From an uncultured Mediterranea sp. (lineage in GTDB: Bacteria > Bacteroidota > Bacteroidia > Bacteroidales > Bacteroidaceae): a stretch of DNA of 64,000 nt. The DNA is taken from assembly GCA_945831575.1 (NCBI GenBank), contig CAMACX010000003.1, positions 1 through 64,000 of the forward strand, in the 5' to 3' direction. The position numbers and the translations under genes are program-made. Under the pieces are notes generated by a model. The model saw only the letters and a program-made list of their open reading frames with translations, did no database searches and was not told the origin of the DNA. The stretch's first letter is position 1. Every line of letters begins with the position of its first letter. Positions 1-9,337 of the stretch are shown piece by piece.

Positions 1-43
1 CACGTTTTTTTCATAGAGATTTAGATTTAAGGTTAGAAGAAAT

Positions 44-72
44 GTGGAAGTCGTGAGACTTCCCTTTTTTTT
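44..72 (+). terminator. Rho-independent terminator of the upstream gene
   Basis: A 7-bp perfect stem (GGAAGTC / GACTTCC) with a GTGA loop is followed directly by a run of eight T. It lies before the first gene here and probably ends a plus-strand gene outside the window. Confidence 0.7.
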
Positions 73-134
73 GCACATTCTACGCTAGTCCCATTATTTT
101 TGGCCATTTATTTTCCTGCGTCAGAAAGAAGGCT

Positions 135-142
135 TATCTTTG
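135..142 (+). promoter_or_regulatory. Bacteroides-type -7 box for the DUF6057 operon
   Basis: TATCTTTG matches the Bacteroides -7 consensus TAnnTTTG and lies 32 bases before the first start codon. No clear TTTG -33 box at the expected spacing was seen, only a weak TTTT stretch. Confidence 0.55.
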
Positions 143-173
143 TGCACTAATTCAACGCATCAACACAAATATC

Positions 174-1664
174 ATGAAGGTATTCCATAGCAAGCACGGT
201 CGGCATGCGGTGGCCTGGTCAGTGGCCGCCGTGGCTTGGCTGTTGCTTTTCCTCTTCTTTTGGCTGGGATTACCTTATCACTTCTATTATCGCGAGCAGA
301 CCTCACTCTTCCTCTGGGCGTGGAGCGACTGGCTGCCTTGGCTCACTTCACCCGGGGCACTTGCGGAATGGTCAGGACGATTCCTTACCCAACTCTATTA
401 TTATGAAGCCGTTGGCCCGCTGATTCTCTCCCTGCTGTTGCTGGCTTTTGGCTCGGGAGTCTATCGGCTGATAGCCTGCCAATCCCGGACGTTGGCATGG
501 ATTGTGGCCACAGCGCTGGTAATCTGGGAGGCCGGAAGGGCATCGCTCATCGCCTACCCATTGGCCTCAACCATCACACTGACCGGCTGGGCATGGACAC
601 TCTATGCCCTGTGGAGGCTGTGGAAGAGGCTTCGCTATCGCGCCCTCCCCCTGCAACTCCTGCTGCTGGGAGTGGGCACCTACTGCTGGGGAACGGGCTG
701 CTGGAGCATCCGCTGGGGACGACCCGACTTCGCCCTAGAGCACTCTCTGGCCCTGGATTGTACCTACTACTTCGGTCGCCACGAGCGGTTAAGCCACCTG
801 CTGGAGAAGGAGCAACCCGGAGCTTATCCGTTGGTCAAGGACTATTATGCTCACCTGCTTCATGCCGCAGAAGGCCGGTTGCCTGAGCACCTGATGGCCT
901 CTTACCGCTCCGGTGAGAAGGGGCTCTTCCTGCCGGTGGACCCCTCTGGCAACTACTTCTCCATCTATGCCGCCAACGAGGTATGGTTTGCGCTGGGTGA
1001 CTACACCATGGCCGAACATGCTGCCATCCTCGGGATGATCTTCTCCCCACAGCACCGGGGAGGAAGAGCACTCAAGCGACTGGCCGAAATCAACCTGATA
1101 CAGGGCGATGAAGCCGCTGCCATGAAGTACCTACGTATGCTTGACAAGACCCTCTGCTACCGTCAATGGGCCCGTCAACGTATGCCTCATAGCCGCACAG
1201 CGGCAGTTACCAACTGGCTGGAGCACAAGCGATCCACCCTTTCTCCGACCGACACGCTCCGTCTGAATGGCGATGTGGTCACCTCGCTCCGCCACCTGCT
1301 GGAGCGGCCTTCTCCTTACCGGAGCATGCAGCTCGACTACCTGCTTTGTGTCCATCTGATGCAGAAGGATATCCGTTCGTTTGCCGACGACTACCTTCGT
1401 TATGCGGCAGCTGGTTCCCAGTCACTCTCGCTTACAGGGCTCTATGCCGAGGCCATGATGATCTATCTGGCCAGTACCCCCGAGGCACAAAGCGACCGCA
1501 TCACCTGGCATTTCCCCGAATCCACCATGCAGGCTTTCAAGGAGTACACCCAGCGCTACGAGTCAACCGGCGGTTCTGCCAAAGCACTCTACGAAGCTTA
1601 CGGCACAACCTACTGGTTCTATTATCATTTTGCCCAACGGAAAGGAGAGAAGAGAGATGAATAG
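174..1664 (+). CDS. DUF6057-type integral membrane protein (copy 1)
   Basis: This 496-residue protein starts with an uncleaved membrane helix (about residues 12-34) and has further hydrophobic helices up to about residue 180. A soluble, helical, TPR-like half follows, containing the stretch ALKRLAEINLIQGDEAAAMK. The C-terminus ends in a conserved aromatic block (YGTTYWFYY). It is clearly paralogous to the gene at 3163, which has matching blocks (AIKRLAETNLINGQYEVAAK, FGHTYWYYL). I recognise the family as DUF6057, which has no assigned function. It overlaps the next gene by 8 bases, so the two are probably translationally coupled. Its role is unknown; transport or assembly at the inner membrane with its CxxCH partner is only an inference. 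Confidence 0.8.
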   Translation: MKVFHSKHGRHAVAWSVAAVAWLLLFLFFWLGLPYHFYYREQTSLFLWAWSDWLPWLTSPGALAEWSGRFLTQLYYYEAVGPLILSLLLLAFGSGVYRLIACQSRTLAWIVATALVIWEAGRASLIAYPLASTITLTGWAWTLYALWRLWKRLRYRALPLQLLLLGVGTYCWGTGCWSIRWGRPDFALEHSLALDCTYYFGRHERLSHLLEKEQPGAYPLVKDYYAHLLHAAEGRLPEHLMASYRSGEKGLFLPVDPSGNYFSIYAANEVWFALGDYTMAEHAAILGMIFSPQHRGGRALKRLAEINLIQGDEAAAMKYLRMLDKTLCYRQWARQRMPHSRTAAVTNWLEHKRSTLSPTDTLRLNGDVVTSLRHLLERPSPYRSMQLDYLLCVHLMQKDIRSFADDYLRYAAAGSQSLSLTGLYAEAMMIYLASTPEAQSDRITWHFPESTMQAFKEYTQRYESTGGSAKALYEAYGTTYWFYYHFAQRKGEKRDE

Positions 1665-3135
1665 ACACTGCCTGTCATACAGCTTACTGGCCCTCATCCT
1701 ATGGCTTACATGGGCCGGCTGCACCCCACGACCCAGCGAGGTGACACCTTGCGACAACCTGCCCGAGATCTATCCCAACTACGAGCAGATTACTATACCT
1801 TATAATATAGCACCACTCAACTTCCTCCTGCGCGATGAGCAGGTCTCTGCGCTGGCTGTGGAAGTGGAGGGAGCCAAGGGTAAATTGGCACTCCGCAACC
1901 GAGGCCGGAAGGTCTGCTTTCCGATGCAGGAGTGGCGACAGCTACTCGAAGCCTCACGAGGCGACACATTGCACGTCAACTTGACCGCCCGCACGAAGAA
2001 GGGATGGGTAAGCTACCGACCACTAGCCTGGTACGTTACCCCGGAACCCGTGGATGGCTACGTCACCTACCGGCTGATAGAGCCTGGCTATGAGGTATGG
2101 AACACGCTTCGCCTCTGCGAACGCCACCTGGAGAGCTTCGATGAGCGCATCCTGGCGGACAATGAGCAACTGGGCCGCCGCTGCATGAACTGCCATATCC
2201 ACGGCAGCAACCGGGGCGACCGCTCCATGTTCCACCTGCGCGGAAAGGGAGGCGGCACCCTCCTCAATCGCGAAGGCATCCTCCGCAAACTGACCCTCAA
2301 GGCAGGACCGATGATTTCGGGGGCGGTCTATGGTGACTTTCACCCCAACGGGCGCTATGGAGTCTTCTCCACCAACATCATTATTCCGGCCTTCCATACC
2401 GCAGGCAGCCAACGGCTGGAGGTCTATGACACGGAGTCGGACCTGGTCATGGCCGACTTCGACAGCAACCAGCTCTTTGCTTCCCCTCTGGTCAGCGACT
2501 CGATGCAGCTGGAGACCTTTCCCACCTTCTCCCCCGATGGTGCATGGGTCTATTACTGCACGGCCCCCCGTCTGCCCATGCCCGATGGCGTGAGAGAGAC
2601 CCGCTACTCCCTCTGCCGCATCGCCTTCCAGACCAACGAGGGTTGCTGGGGCACGGAGGTTGATACCCTCTGGAACGCGCGTCAGCAGGGCGGTTCGGTA
2701 TGCCACCCTAAGGTCTCTCCCGATGGCCGCTACCTACTCTACACCGTGGCCCACTACGGAACCTTCCCCATCTGGCATCGCGAGACAGAGCTTCAGCTGA
2801 TGGATCTCCAGACCATGCAGATGGACACCCTGGCCGCTGTCAACTCCAACCGCTCAGAGACCTACCACAGCTGGAGCAGCAACAGCCGATGGATAGCCTT
2901 TGCCAGCAAGCGAGGCGACGGGCAGTACGGCCGCATCTACCTCGCCTACCTCGATGCAGAAGGCCGGGCCCATGCTCCCTTCGTCATTCCACAAGCCGAC
3001 CCCGAGATGGACGACCTCAACCTGAAGTCGTACAACATACCCGACCTCTCCAGCACACCAGCCAACTTCGGACCTGAAGAGGTGAAAGCGCTGGAAGACA
3101 CCCCTGCCGAAGTCTTGGAGTGGATAAACAAATAA
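1657..3135 (+). CDS. Lipoprotein with one CxxCH haem motif and beta-propeller-like repeats (copy 1)
   Basis: The start at 1657 is chosen over an in-frame ATG at 1630 because it follows AAAGGAGAG and gives a proper lipoprotein signal (LTWAGC, lipid-modified Cys at residue 22). The protein has 492 residues. A domain beginning EIYPNYEQITIPYNIAPLNF is followed by a single CxxCH motif (C176, C179, H180), typical of covalent c-type haem attachment. After it come TolB/PD40-like propeller blades (for example FPTFSPDGAWVYY, HPKVSPDGRYLLY, HSWSSNSRWIAFASKRGDG). It probably lies in the periplasm or on the outer membrane. The paralogue at 4943 keeps every one of these elements. No function is established; an electron-transfer or haem-sensing role is inference. 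Confidence 0.8.
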   Translation: MNRHCLSYSLLALILWLTWAGCTPRPSEVTPCDNLPEIYPNYEQITIPYNIAPLNFLLRDEQVSALAVEVEGAKGKLALRNRGRKVCFPMQEWRQLLEASRGDTLHVNLTARTKKGWVSYRPLAWYVTPEPVDGYVTYRLIEPGYEVWNTLRLCERHLESFDERILADNEQLGRRCMNCHIHGSNRGDRSMFHLRGKGGGTLLNREGILRKLTLKAGPMISGAVYGDFHPNGRYGVFSTNIIIPAFHTAGSQRLEVYDTESDLVMADFDSNQLFASPLVSDSMQLETFPTFSPDGAWVYYCTAPRLPMPDGVRETRYSLCRIAFQTNEGCWGTEVDTLWNARQQGGSVCHPKVSPDGRYLLYTVAHYGTFPIWHRETELQLMDLQTMQMDTLAAVNSNRSETYHSWSSNSRWIAFASKRGDGQYGRIYLAYLDAEGRAHAPFVIPQADPEMDDLNLKSYNIPDLSSTPANFGPEEVKALEDTPAEVLEWINK

Positions 3136-3162
3136 GAAACAAACACATAGCAAACAATCACC

Positions 3163-4929
3163 ATGAAAGCAATCCCATTAAAATACAGCAAAGCCTGTCT
3201 CACCCTGCTCTTTGGCCTGGTGTGCATCCTGTTTTGGGCCCTGGTCTATCCCTACCATCTCACCTACCACGAGCAGTTCCAGCTCTTCCTCTGGGATGCA
3301 GATTACTGGTGGGCAGCCTGGAGGATTCCTGGAGGGGTAGCCGACTACCTGGCTGAATTTCTCACCCAGTTGTTCCTCTTCCCGTGGCTTGGTGCTGTGG
3401 TGATGGCCTTGCTGCTCATGGCCATCCAGCAGATGGTGTGGCAACTGGCCCGTGAGCAAGCAGCCACATCCAGCCACTACCTCTGTTCATTCATCCCCTC
3501 CATACTGCTTTGGGTACACCTGATGGATGAAAGCGTAATGCTCTGCTATCCAGTGGCCTTACTCCTAGCGCTCGTAGCCTCCTGGGGGTATCTGAACACC
3601 CAAGGCAAATGGCATCGTACCGTCTATGTACTGCTTGTCACGCCGTTGCTCTACTGGACCATCGGCAGTGCCCACTTCGTCTTTGCCGGATGGCTGCTAC
3701 TCTATGAGCTGCTGCGCAACATCCGTCGCAAAGACCTTTGGGGTGGTATAGGCATCGCTTGGGGCGTAGGAGTCCTGGCTGTATCGGTTCCCCTGCTGGC
3801 TGTTCTTTTTGCCCCCTACCCGGCCTCCCGGCTGCTGTGCGGCATAGATTACTACCGCTATCCTGAAGTAGTGCCCTGGGGACAACTCGCATTACTTCCC
3901 CTCTTTGCCTTGATGCCTCAGGTCATGGTTTGGATTTCACACTATCCATCGCGTAGAGCCACCTGGGTAGAGGCGGTTCTCCTGATAGGAGGAGGCGGCC
4001 TGCTGCTTACAATTCTGTGTGACATGGAGAAAGAGAAGCTGATGGGCTACGACTACTTCGTACGCAACAGACAGTGGGGCAAAGTGATAGCCCAAGCCAA
4101 CAAAAAGACCCCCACCTCACCCTTTGGTGTCACCTGCCTCAACCTCGCTTTGGCCAAACAGGGCTTGCTGCCCGATCGGATGTTCGCCTACTATCAGAAT
4201 GGTACGGAGGGGTTGCTCCCCACCTTCGAACGCGACTTCGTCAGCCCACTCCCCTTGGGTGAGGTGTTTTACCATATCGGCATGGTCAACAGTGCCCAAC
4301 GGGTGGCTTTTGAGGCGATGGAGGCTATACCTAATTATAAAAAGAGTGCACGCGCCATCAAGCGACTGGCCGAGACCAATCTGATCAACGGACAGTATGA
4401 AGTGGCCGCCAAATACTTGCGCATGCTGCAGAAGACCATGTTCTACGACCGCTGGGCCGAACAGGCCATAGCCTCCCTAGGGCAAGAAGAGAAGATCAAC
4501 GCCCATCCCGAATGGGGCTGGCTCCGACAGGTGAGATATACCGACGACTTCCTCTTCAGCGAAGGCGAACTAGTGGATATGATGGGCCTGCTCTTCACTC
4601 ACAACAGCAAGAATCGACTGGCCTACGAGTACATGATGGCCTACGTCATGGAGCAACGCGACGTGGAGCGCTTCATGCGCTACTATCCCTTAGGACGCGA
4701 AGTGGGCTATAAGCACATCCCCCGCCACTATCAGGAGCTGCTGGCCTTCGTCTGGACCCAAGAGCACAACAGTTTTCAGGGCGTACCCTGGAGCCTTTCG
4801 TCAGAGGTCATGAACGAGGTCGGCGAGTTTGCCCGCATCTACCTCTCCAAGAAGCCCGATACCCAAGCCCTGCTGCAGGCTCGCTTCGGCCACACCTATT
4901 GGTACTACTTACTCTATCCTTCACGCTAA
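3163..4929 (+). CDS. DUF6057-type integral membrane protein (copy 2)
   Basis: This is a 588-residue paralogue of the gene at 174. The N-terminal half has more transmembrane helices than copy 1 (roughly residues 10-30, 65-90, 105-125, 130-150, 155-175, 195-220, 240-260 and 270-290). A soluble helical-repeat half follows, ending in the family aromatic block HTYWYYL. The shared motif AIKRLAETNL confirms the relationship. It lies 27 bases after the first CxxCH lipoprotein and 13 bases before the second, so all four genes probably form one transcript. The alternation membrane/CxxCH/membrane/CxxCH points to a duplicated two-gene unit rather than four unrelated genes. Function unknown. Confidence 0.8.
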   Translation: MKAIPLKYSKACLTLLFGLVCILFWALVYPYHLTYHEQFQLFLWDADYWWAAWRIPGGVADYLAEFLTQLFLFPWLGAVVMALLLMAIQQMVWQLAREQAATSSHYLCSFIPSILLWVHLMDESVMLCYPVALLLALVASWGYLNTQGKWHRTVYVLLVTPLLYWTIGSAHFVFAGWLLLYELLRNIRRKDLWGGIGIAWGVGVLAVSVPLLAVLFAPYPASRLLCGIDYYRYPEVVPWGQLALLPLFALMPQVMVWISHYPSRRATWVEAVLLIGGGGLLLTILCDMEKEKLMGYDYFVRNRQWGKVIAQANKKTPTSPFGVTCLNLALAKQGLLPDRMFAYYQNGTEGLLPTFERDFVSPLPLGEVFYHIGMVNSAQRVAFEAMEAIPNYKKSARAIKRLAETNLINGQYEVAAKYLRMLQKTMFYDRWAEQAIASLGQEEKINAHPEWGWLRQVRYTDDFLFSEGELVDMMGLLFTHNSKNRLAYEYMMAYVMEQRDVERFMRYYPLGREVGYKHIPRHYQELLAFVWTQEHNSFQGVPWSLSSEVMNEVGEFARIYLSKKPDTQALLQARFGHTYWYYLLYPSR

Positions 4930-4942
4930 AAACAGCACAATC

Positions 4943-6442
4943 ATGAAAAAGAATAAGCCATCGCACACCCTCTGGAGCAAATACATACTGCCCCCTTTAG
5001 TCATTGCATTGTCCGTCTGGTTCTGGCTCTCCCAGGATGATGCCATCGACCATCCCAGACATCAGTCAGGCTATCCACCCATCTACCCCGATTACTGCGG
5101 AGTGACCATCCCCTGCAACATTGCCCCGATGAATTTCTCCTTGGAAACAGCATGTGATAAGGTGGACGTACAGATCAAGGGCGGGCGCAGCGGTTCGCTG
5201 CACGTCAGGGGGAAAGAGGTGCTATTCGTACCCTCGAAGTGGCAAGCGTTACTTGCACAAAATGTGGGTGATACGCTCCATTTCACCGTCTGCACCAGGG
5301 ACAAAGAGGGGTGGGTGCAATACGATGCCTTCCCCATGCCGGTTACAGCTGACTCCATCCCTTATGGTGTGGCATATCGAAAGATAGCCCCCGGCTATGA
5401 GGTGTATAGCCACATGGGTATCTACGAGCGGTCATTGGCCGATTACCGTGAGCGCCCGTTGTTGGAGAATACACAGGTGCCCGGCATGTGCCTCAACTGC
5501 CATACCCTGCATCGCACCAATCCCTCCAGACTGAGCCTGCACATCCGAGGCAAGCATGGGGCCACCTTGATGCAATGCGACGGACAGCACGAGCTGCTCA
5601 ACACCAAGACTGATTCCACTCTTTCGGCCTGCGTCTATCCCTACTGGCATCCTTCGGGCGAGTACATCGCCTATTCGGTCAACAACACCCGCCAGTCATT
5701 CCACACCGTTCGCGAAGAGCGCATCGAGGTGTTCGACCTGGCTTCCGATGTGGTGGTCTATCACCCAGCTACCCACCGCCTGCTCCGTTCGCCCCTCCTC
5801 CAGCGGAGTGAATCATTCGAGACCTTCCCCGTCTTCTCCGCCGACGGCCGCAAGCTCTACTTCTGCTCATCAGAGGCCCGGGAGATACCCTCCGGCTATC
5901 AAGACATCCACTACGACCTCTGCAGCATCGACTTCAATCCCACCACAGGCGCATTCGGTCAGCAGGTAGATACCCTGCTCAAAGTCTCCACTCAGGGCAA
6001 GAGCATCTCCTTCCCCCGTCCCTCCTACGATGGTCGTTACCTGGTCTATACCCTCTCCGACTACGGCAACTTCTCCATCTGGCACAAAGAGGCCGACCTC
6101 TGGCTACTCGACTTGACGCAAGGCACAACCCGCCCGCTCAGCGAGGTCAACAGTGACGATACAGAGAGCTTCCACAATTGGAGTGCCGACTCCCGCTGGA
6201 TGGTCTTTAGCAGCCGTCGGGGCGATGGACTCTATACCCGCCTCTACTTTACCCACATGGATGAGACAGGACACTTCTCCAAGCCTTTCCTGATGCCGCA
6301 GAAGAGGCCTTGGGAGTATGAAGACGAGAATATCTATTCCTACAATGTGCCCGACTTCACATCCACTCCCATCCAGCTCGACCGTCGTGACCTGGAGAAG
6401 GAAATCCTCTCCGACAAGCGTGTACAAGTCGAGATTAACTAG
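4943..6442 (+). CDS. Membrane-anchored CxxCH propeller-like protein (copy 2)
   Basis: The open frame extends back to 4829 inside the preceding gene, but the natural start is the ATG at 4943 (MKKNKPSHTL), giving 499 residues. Unlike copy 1 there is no lipobox; a single hydrophobic segment (about residues 14-30) probably anchors it. The family opening is kept (PIYPDYCGVTIPCNIAPMNF), then the haem motif (C173, C176, H177) and PD40-like blades (FPVFSADGRKLYFC, FPRPSYDGRYLVY, NWSADSRWMVFSSRRGDG). It is the last gene of the duplicated module. Replacing a lipid anchor with a membrane helix suggests the two copies occupy different membranes; that is inference. Confidence 0.78.
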   Translation: MKKNKPSHTLWSKYILPPLVIALSVWFWLSQDDAIDHPRHQSGYPPIYPDYCGVTIPCNIAPMNFSLETACDKVDVQIKGGRSGSLHVRGKEVLFVPSKWQALLAQNVGDTLHFTVCTRDKEGWVQYDAFPMPVTADSIPYGVAYRKIAPGYEVYSHMGIYERSLADYRERPLLENTQVPGMCLNCHTLHRTNPSRLSLHIRGKHGATLMQCDGQHELLNTKTDSTLSACVYPYWHPSGEYIAYSVNNTRQSFHTVREERIEVFDLASDVVVYHPATHRLLRSPLLQRSESFETFPVFSADGRKLYFCSSEAREIPSGYQDIHYDLCSIDFNPTTGAFGQQVDTLLKVSTQGKSISFPRPSYDGRYLVYTLSDYGNFSIWHKEADLWLLDLTQGTTRPLSEVNSDDTESFHNWSADSRWMVFSSRRGDGLYTRLYFTHMDETGHFSKPFLMPQKRPWEYEDENIYSYNVPDFTSTPIQLDRRDLEKEILSDKRVQVEIN

Positions 6443-6559
6443 CCAGAGGCCCCTTCTTTTCCAGCGTTTAGCAGGAAGCTTTCCCACAAAAAAGAGAAGT
6501 TTTTCAGAATAATATTGCAAAGGGATAAAATTGTATCAGTTTATTTATCGCCAACAAGT

Positions 6560-6567
6560 TACTTTTG
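6560..6567 (+). promoter_or_regulatory. Bacteroides-type -7 box for the mannan operon
   Basis: TACTTTTG fits TAnnTTTG and would give a leader of about 85 bases before the phosphorylase gene. A good -33 TTTG is not evident. The intergenic stretch 6443-6657 otherwise shows nothing I can name. Confidence 0.5.
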
Positions 6568-6657
6568 TGCTGCAAATTTAAGAGCTTGGTGATTTACCCT
6601 CATTTGATAACGCACAAAAAGTATAGTACATAACAACCGAGTATAAAACATCACAAC

Positions 6658-7836
6658 ATGGAAAACTTTAACGACAAAGTACAGGAGCTCTTCCGTAAAC
6701 ATGAAGAACTCATTACGAGAAAGAACGAACCCCTTACCGATGGAAACGGTATCTTTACCCGCTATAAAAATCCGGTGATTACAGCAGCCCATACCCCCGT
6801 GTTCTGGCGTTACGACCTTGATGAGCAGACCAACCCCTATCTGATGGAGCGCATTGGCATGAATGCCACCATGAACTCAGGAGCCATCAAGTGGAACGGC
6901 AAATACCTGCTTGTGGTTCGTGTAGAGGGTGCCGACCGCAAGTCCTTCTTTGCTGTCGCCGAGAGTCCCAACGGCATTGACAACTTCCGCTTCTGGGACT
7001 ATCCCGTCACAATGCCCGACGACGTGATTCCTGCTACCAACATCTACGACATGCGACTCACTGCCCATGAGGATGGTTGGATCTACGGCATCTTCTGTGC
7101 CGAGCGTCACGACCCCAATGCGCCAGCCGGCGACCTCTCATCGGCTACGGCTACCGCAGCGATTGCCCGCACCAAGGATTTCAAGACCTGGCAACGCCTG
7201 CCCGACCTGAAGAGCAAGAGCCAGCAACGCAACGTGGTGCTCCATCCCGAGTTTGTGGATGGTAAATATGCCCTCTATACCCGTCCGCAAGATGGCTTTA
7301 TAGATGCGGGCAGCGGCGGTGGCATCGGCTGGGCACTGTTTGATGACATCACCCATGCCGAGGTCAAAGAGGAGAAAATCATCGACCAACGTTATTACCA
7401 CACCATCAAAGAGGTAAAGAACGGTGAAGGTCCCCACCCCATCAAGACTCCTAAGGGCTGGCTCCATCTGGCCCATGGTGTGCGCGGATGTGCAGCTGGA
7501 TTGCGCTACGTACTCTATATGTATATGACGGCTCTCGATGACCCCACCCGCCTGATAGCAACCCCCGCAGGTGCCTTCATGGTACCCGAGGGCGAAGAAC
7601 GCATCGGCGACGTGAGCAACGTACTCTTCACTAACGGATGGATTGCCGATGAAGATGGCAAGGTATTCATCTACTACGCCTCAAGCGATACCCGCATGCA
7701 CGTGGCCACCTCCACGATTGACCAGCTGGTGGATTACTGCATGAACACCCCCGCCGACGGCTTCACCACAACGGCCTCCGTGGAGACGTTGAAGAGACTG
7801 ATTGACAAGAATATGCAAATTATGAAGAAAAACTAG
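6658..7836 (+). CDS. mgp: 4-O-beta-D-mannosyl-D-glucose phosphorylase (GH130)
   Basis: This 392-residue GH130 enzyme cleaves beta-1,4-mannosyl-glucose with phosphate, giving mannose 1-phosphate and glucose in the cytoplasm. There is no signal peptide. The five-bladed-propeller family signatures are present (MNATMNSGAIKWNGKYLL, RVEGADRKSFF, NIYDMRL). The aspartate of NIYDMRL falls at residue 131, the position of the catalytic acid in the characterised Bacteroides fragilis enzyme as I remember it. The next two genes are the symporter and the 2-epimerase of the same pathway: mannobiose is imported, epimerised to mannosyl-glucose and then phosphorolysed. The family is certain and the substrate is strongly supported by context. 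Confidence 0.92.
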   Translation: MENFNDKVQELFRKHEELITRKNEPLTDGNGIFTRYKNPVITAAHTPVFWRYDLDEQTNPYLMERIGMNATMNSGAIKWNGKYLLVVRVEGADRKSFFAVAESPNGIDNFRFWDYPVTMPDDVIPATNIYDMRLTAHEDGWIYGIFCAERHDPNAPAGDLSSATATAAIARTKDFKTWQRLPDLKSKSQQRNVVLHPEFVDGKYALYTRPQDGFIDAGSGGGIGWALFDDITHAEVKEEKIIDQRYYHTIKEVKNGEGPHPIKTPKGWLHLAHGVRGCAAGLRYVLYMYMTALDDPTRLIATPAGAFMVPEGEERIGDVSNVLFTNGWIADEDGKVFIYYASSDTRMHVATSTIDQLVDYCMNTPADGFTTTASVETLKRLIDKNMQIMKKN

Positions 7837-7898
7837 AACTAATACGAAGAGGTACTAAAATACTATTATTCTAAAAAATAAGCTAACCCCTATTATCT

Positions 7899-9272
7899 AT
7901 GAATCCACTGAGAGAAAAAATCGGCTATGGTTTCGGTGACATGTCTTCCTCCATGTTCTGGAAGATATTCTCCTACTACCTGCCCTTCTTCTATTCCAAC
8001 GTCTTCGGCCTCTCGTTGACCGATGCCGGTATGTTGATGCTGATTACCCGTATCTGGGATGCGGTGTCCGACCCCATGATGGGAGTCATTGCCGACCGTA
8101 CCCAAACCCGTTGGGGCAAGTACCGTCCCTTCCTGCTCTGGATAGCAGCCCCCTTTGCCATTGCCGGCATCCTGCTGTTCACCACTCCCGACATGGGACC
8201 TACAGGCAAATTGGTGTGGGCTTACGTCACCTACATCCTGATGATGACTGTCTATACCGCCATCAATGTGCCCTACGGGGCCATGCTCGGCGTAATGACC
8301 GACGACTCCAACACCAAGACCGTATTCTCCTCCTACCGTATGTTTTTTGCCTATGGAGGTAGCTTCATTGCCCTCTACTCCTGGGAGCCTCTCTGCAACT
8401 GGTTTAAGTCAATGGACTTCAGTCTGGCCCAGTGCTGGCAATACGCCATGGTGGTGATAGCTTCGGGATGCCTGATTGGCTTCCTCATCTGCTTCAGCCT
8501 GACGCGTGAGCATGTCAAGAGCATGACCTCACAGTCAGTAGGCAAGGATGTCGGTTCACTGGTACGCAACAGCCCCTGGTGGATTCTCAACGGTGCCTCA
8601 CTTCTCTTCAACTTCTTCAACACGGTACGTGGTGCCACGGCAGCCTATTTCTTCAAGGACTACATCAGCGCCAATGCCGTACTTGACTTCGGCTTCTTCA
8701 ATGTAGTCTTCTATGCCGGACTCTTCCTGGGTATCGGCGAGGTGTGCAACATGCTGGGTGTGGCCCTGGCCGTACCCGTCTCCTTGCGCCTGGGCAAGAA
8801 GACCACCTACACCTGCGCCCTGATTTCGCTGCTGGTACTGAGCGTACTCTTCTTCTTTATACCCAACAACGCCACAGGTTGGTGGCTCATCCTCGTGCTT
8901 CAGATACTCATCTCCATCTGCACCGGCATCATCTCCCCCTTGATATGGAGCATGTATGCCGACGTGGCCGACTACGCCGAACTGAAGGATGGTACCGCCT
9001 CCACAGGATTGATCTTCTCTTCCGGATCCATGGCACAGAAGTTTGGTGGAGCCTTTGCCGGTTGGGCAGTCATGGCCTTGCTGGCCCTCTTCGGCTACAA
9101 CACGGCTGAAGAGGCCGTGCAGACCCCCGAAGCCCTCAACGGTCTGAAATATCTGATGAGCTTCATCCCTGCTGCCATTGCAGCCCTCTCGATGCTGGTC
9201 GTCTTCATCTATCCACTGAACCACGACCGGATGAAAGCCATTAATGAGGAACTGAAGAAGAAGCGGGGGTAG
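7899..9272 (+). CDS. GPH-family sugar:cation symporter (probable mannobiose importer)
   Basis: This 457-residue MFS-type protein with about 12 hydrophobic helices belongs to the glycoside-pentoside-hexuronide:cation symporter family. Family signs are the start REKIGYGFGDMSSSMFW, the loop DPMMGVIADRTQTRWGKYRP after helix 2, and SMYADVADYAELKDGTASTG late in the protein. It sits between the mannosyl-glucose phosphorylase and the epimerase, the same order as in the known B. fragilis mannan cluster, so it most likely carries beta-1,4-mannobiose across the inner membrane. The substrate is inferred from context only. Confidence 0.88.
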   Translation: MNPLREKIGYGFGDMSSSMFWKIFSYYLPFFYSNVFGLSLTDAGMLMLITRIWDAVSDPMMGVIADRTQTRWGKYRPFLLWIAAPFAIAGILLFTTPDMGPTGKLVWAYVTYILMMTVYTAINVPYGAMLGVMTDDSNTKTVFSSYRMFFAYGGSFIALYSWEPLCNWFKSMDFSLAQCWQYAMVVIASGCLIGFLICFSLTREHVKSMTSQSVGKDVGSLVRNSPWWILNGASLLFNFFNTVRGATAAYFFKDYISANAVLDFGFFNVVFYAGLFLGIGEVCNMLGVALAVPVSLRLGKKTTYTCALISLLVLSVLFFFIPNNATGWWLILVLQILISICTGIISPLIWSMYADVADYAELKDGTASTGLIFSSGSMAQKFGGAFAGWAVMALLALFGYNTAEEAVQTPEALNGLKYLMSFIPAAIAALSMLVVFIYPLNHDRMKAINEELKKKRG

Positions 9273-9281
9273 GTTTATTTT

Positions 9282-9299
9282 AGCTACGAGCTACGAGTA
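9282..9299. repeat. Heptamer microrepeat AGCTACG
   Basis: Two and a half tandem copies of AGCTACG lie just after the symporter stop codon, followed by TATTA. A near-identical tract with the same tail is at 42721-42742. No known function. Confidence 0.6.
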
Positions 9300-9337
9300 T
9301 TAGTTTTCTATTCTAATTGATTTTAAATAAAGGAGCA

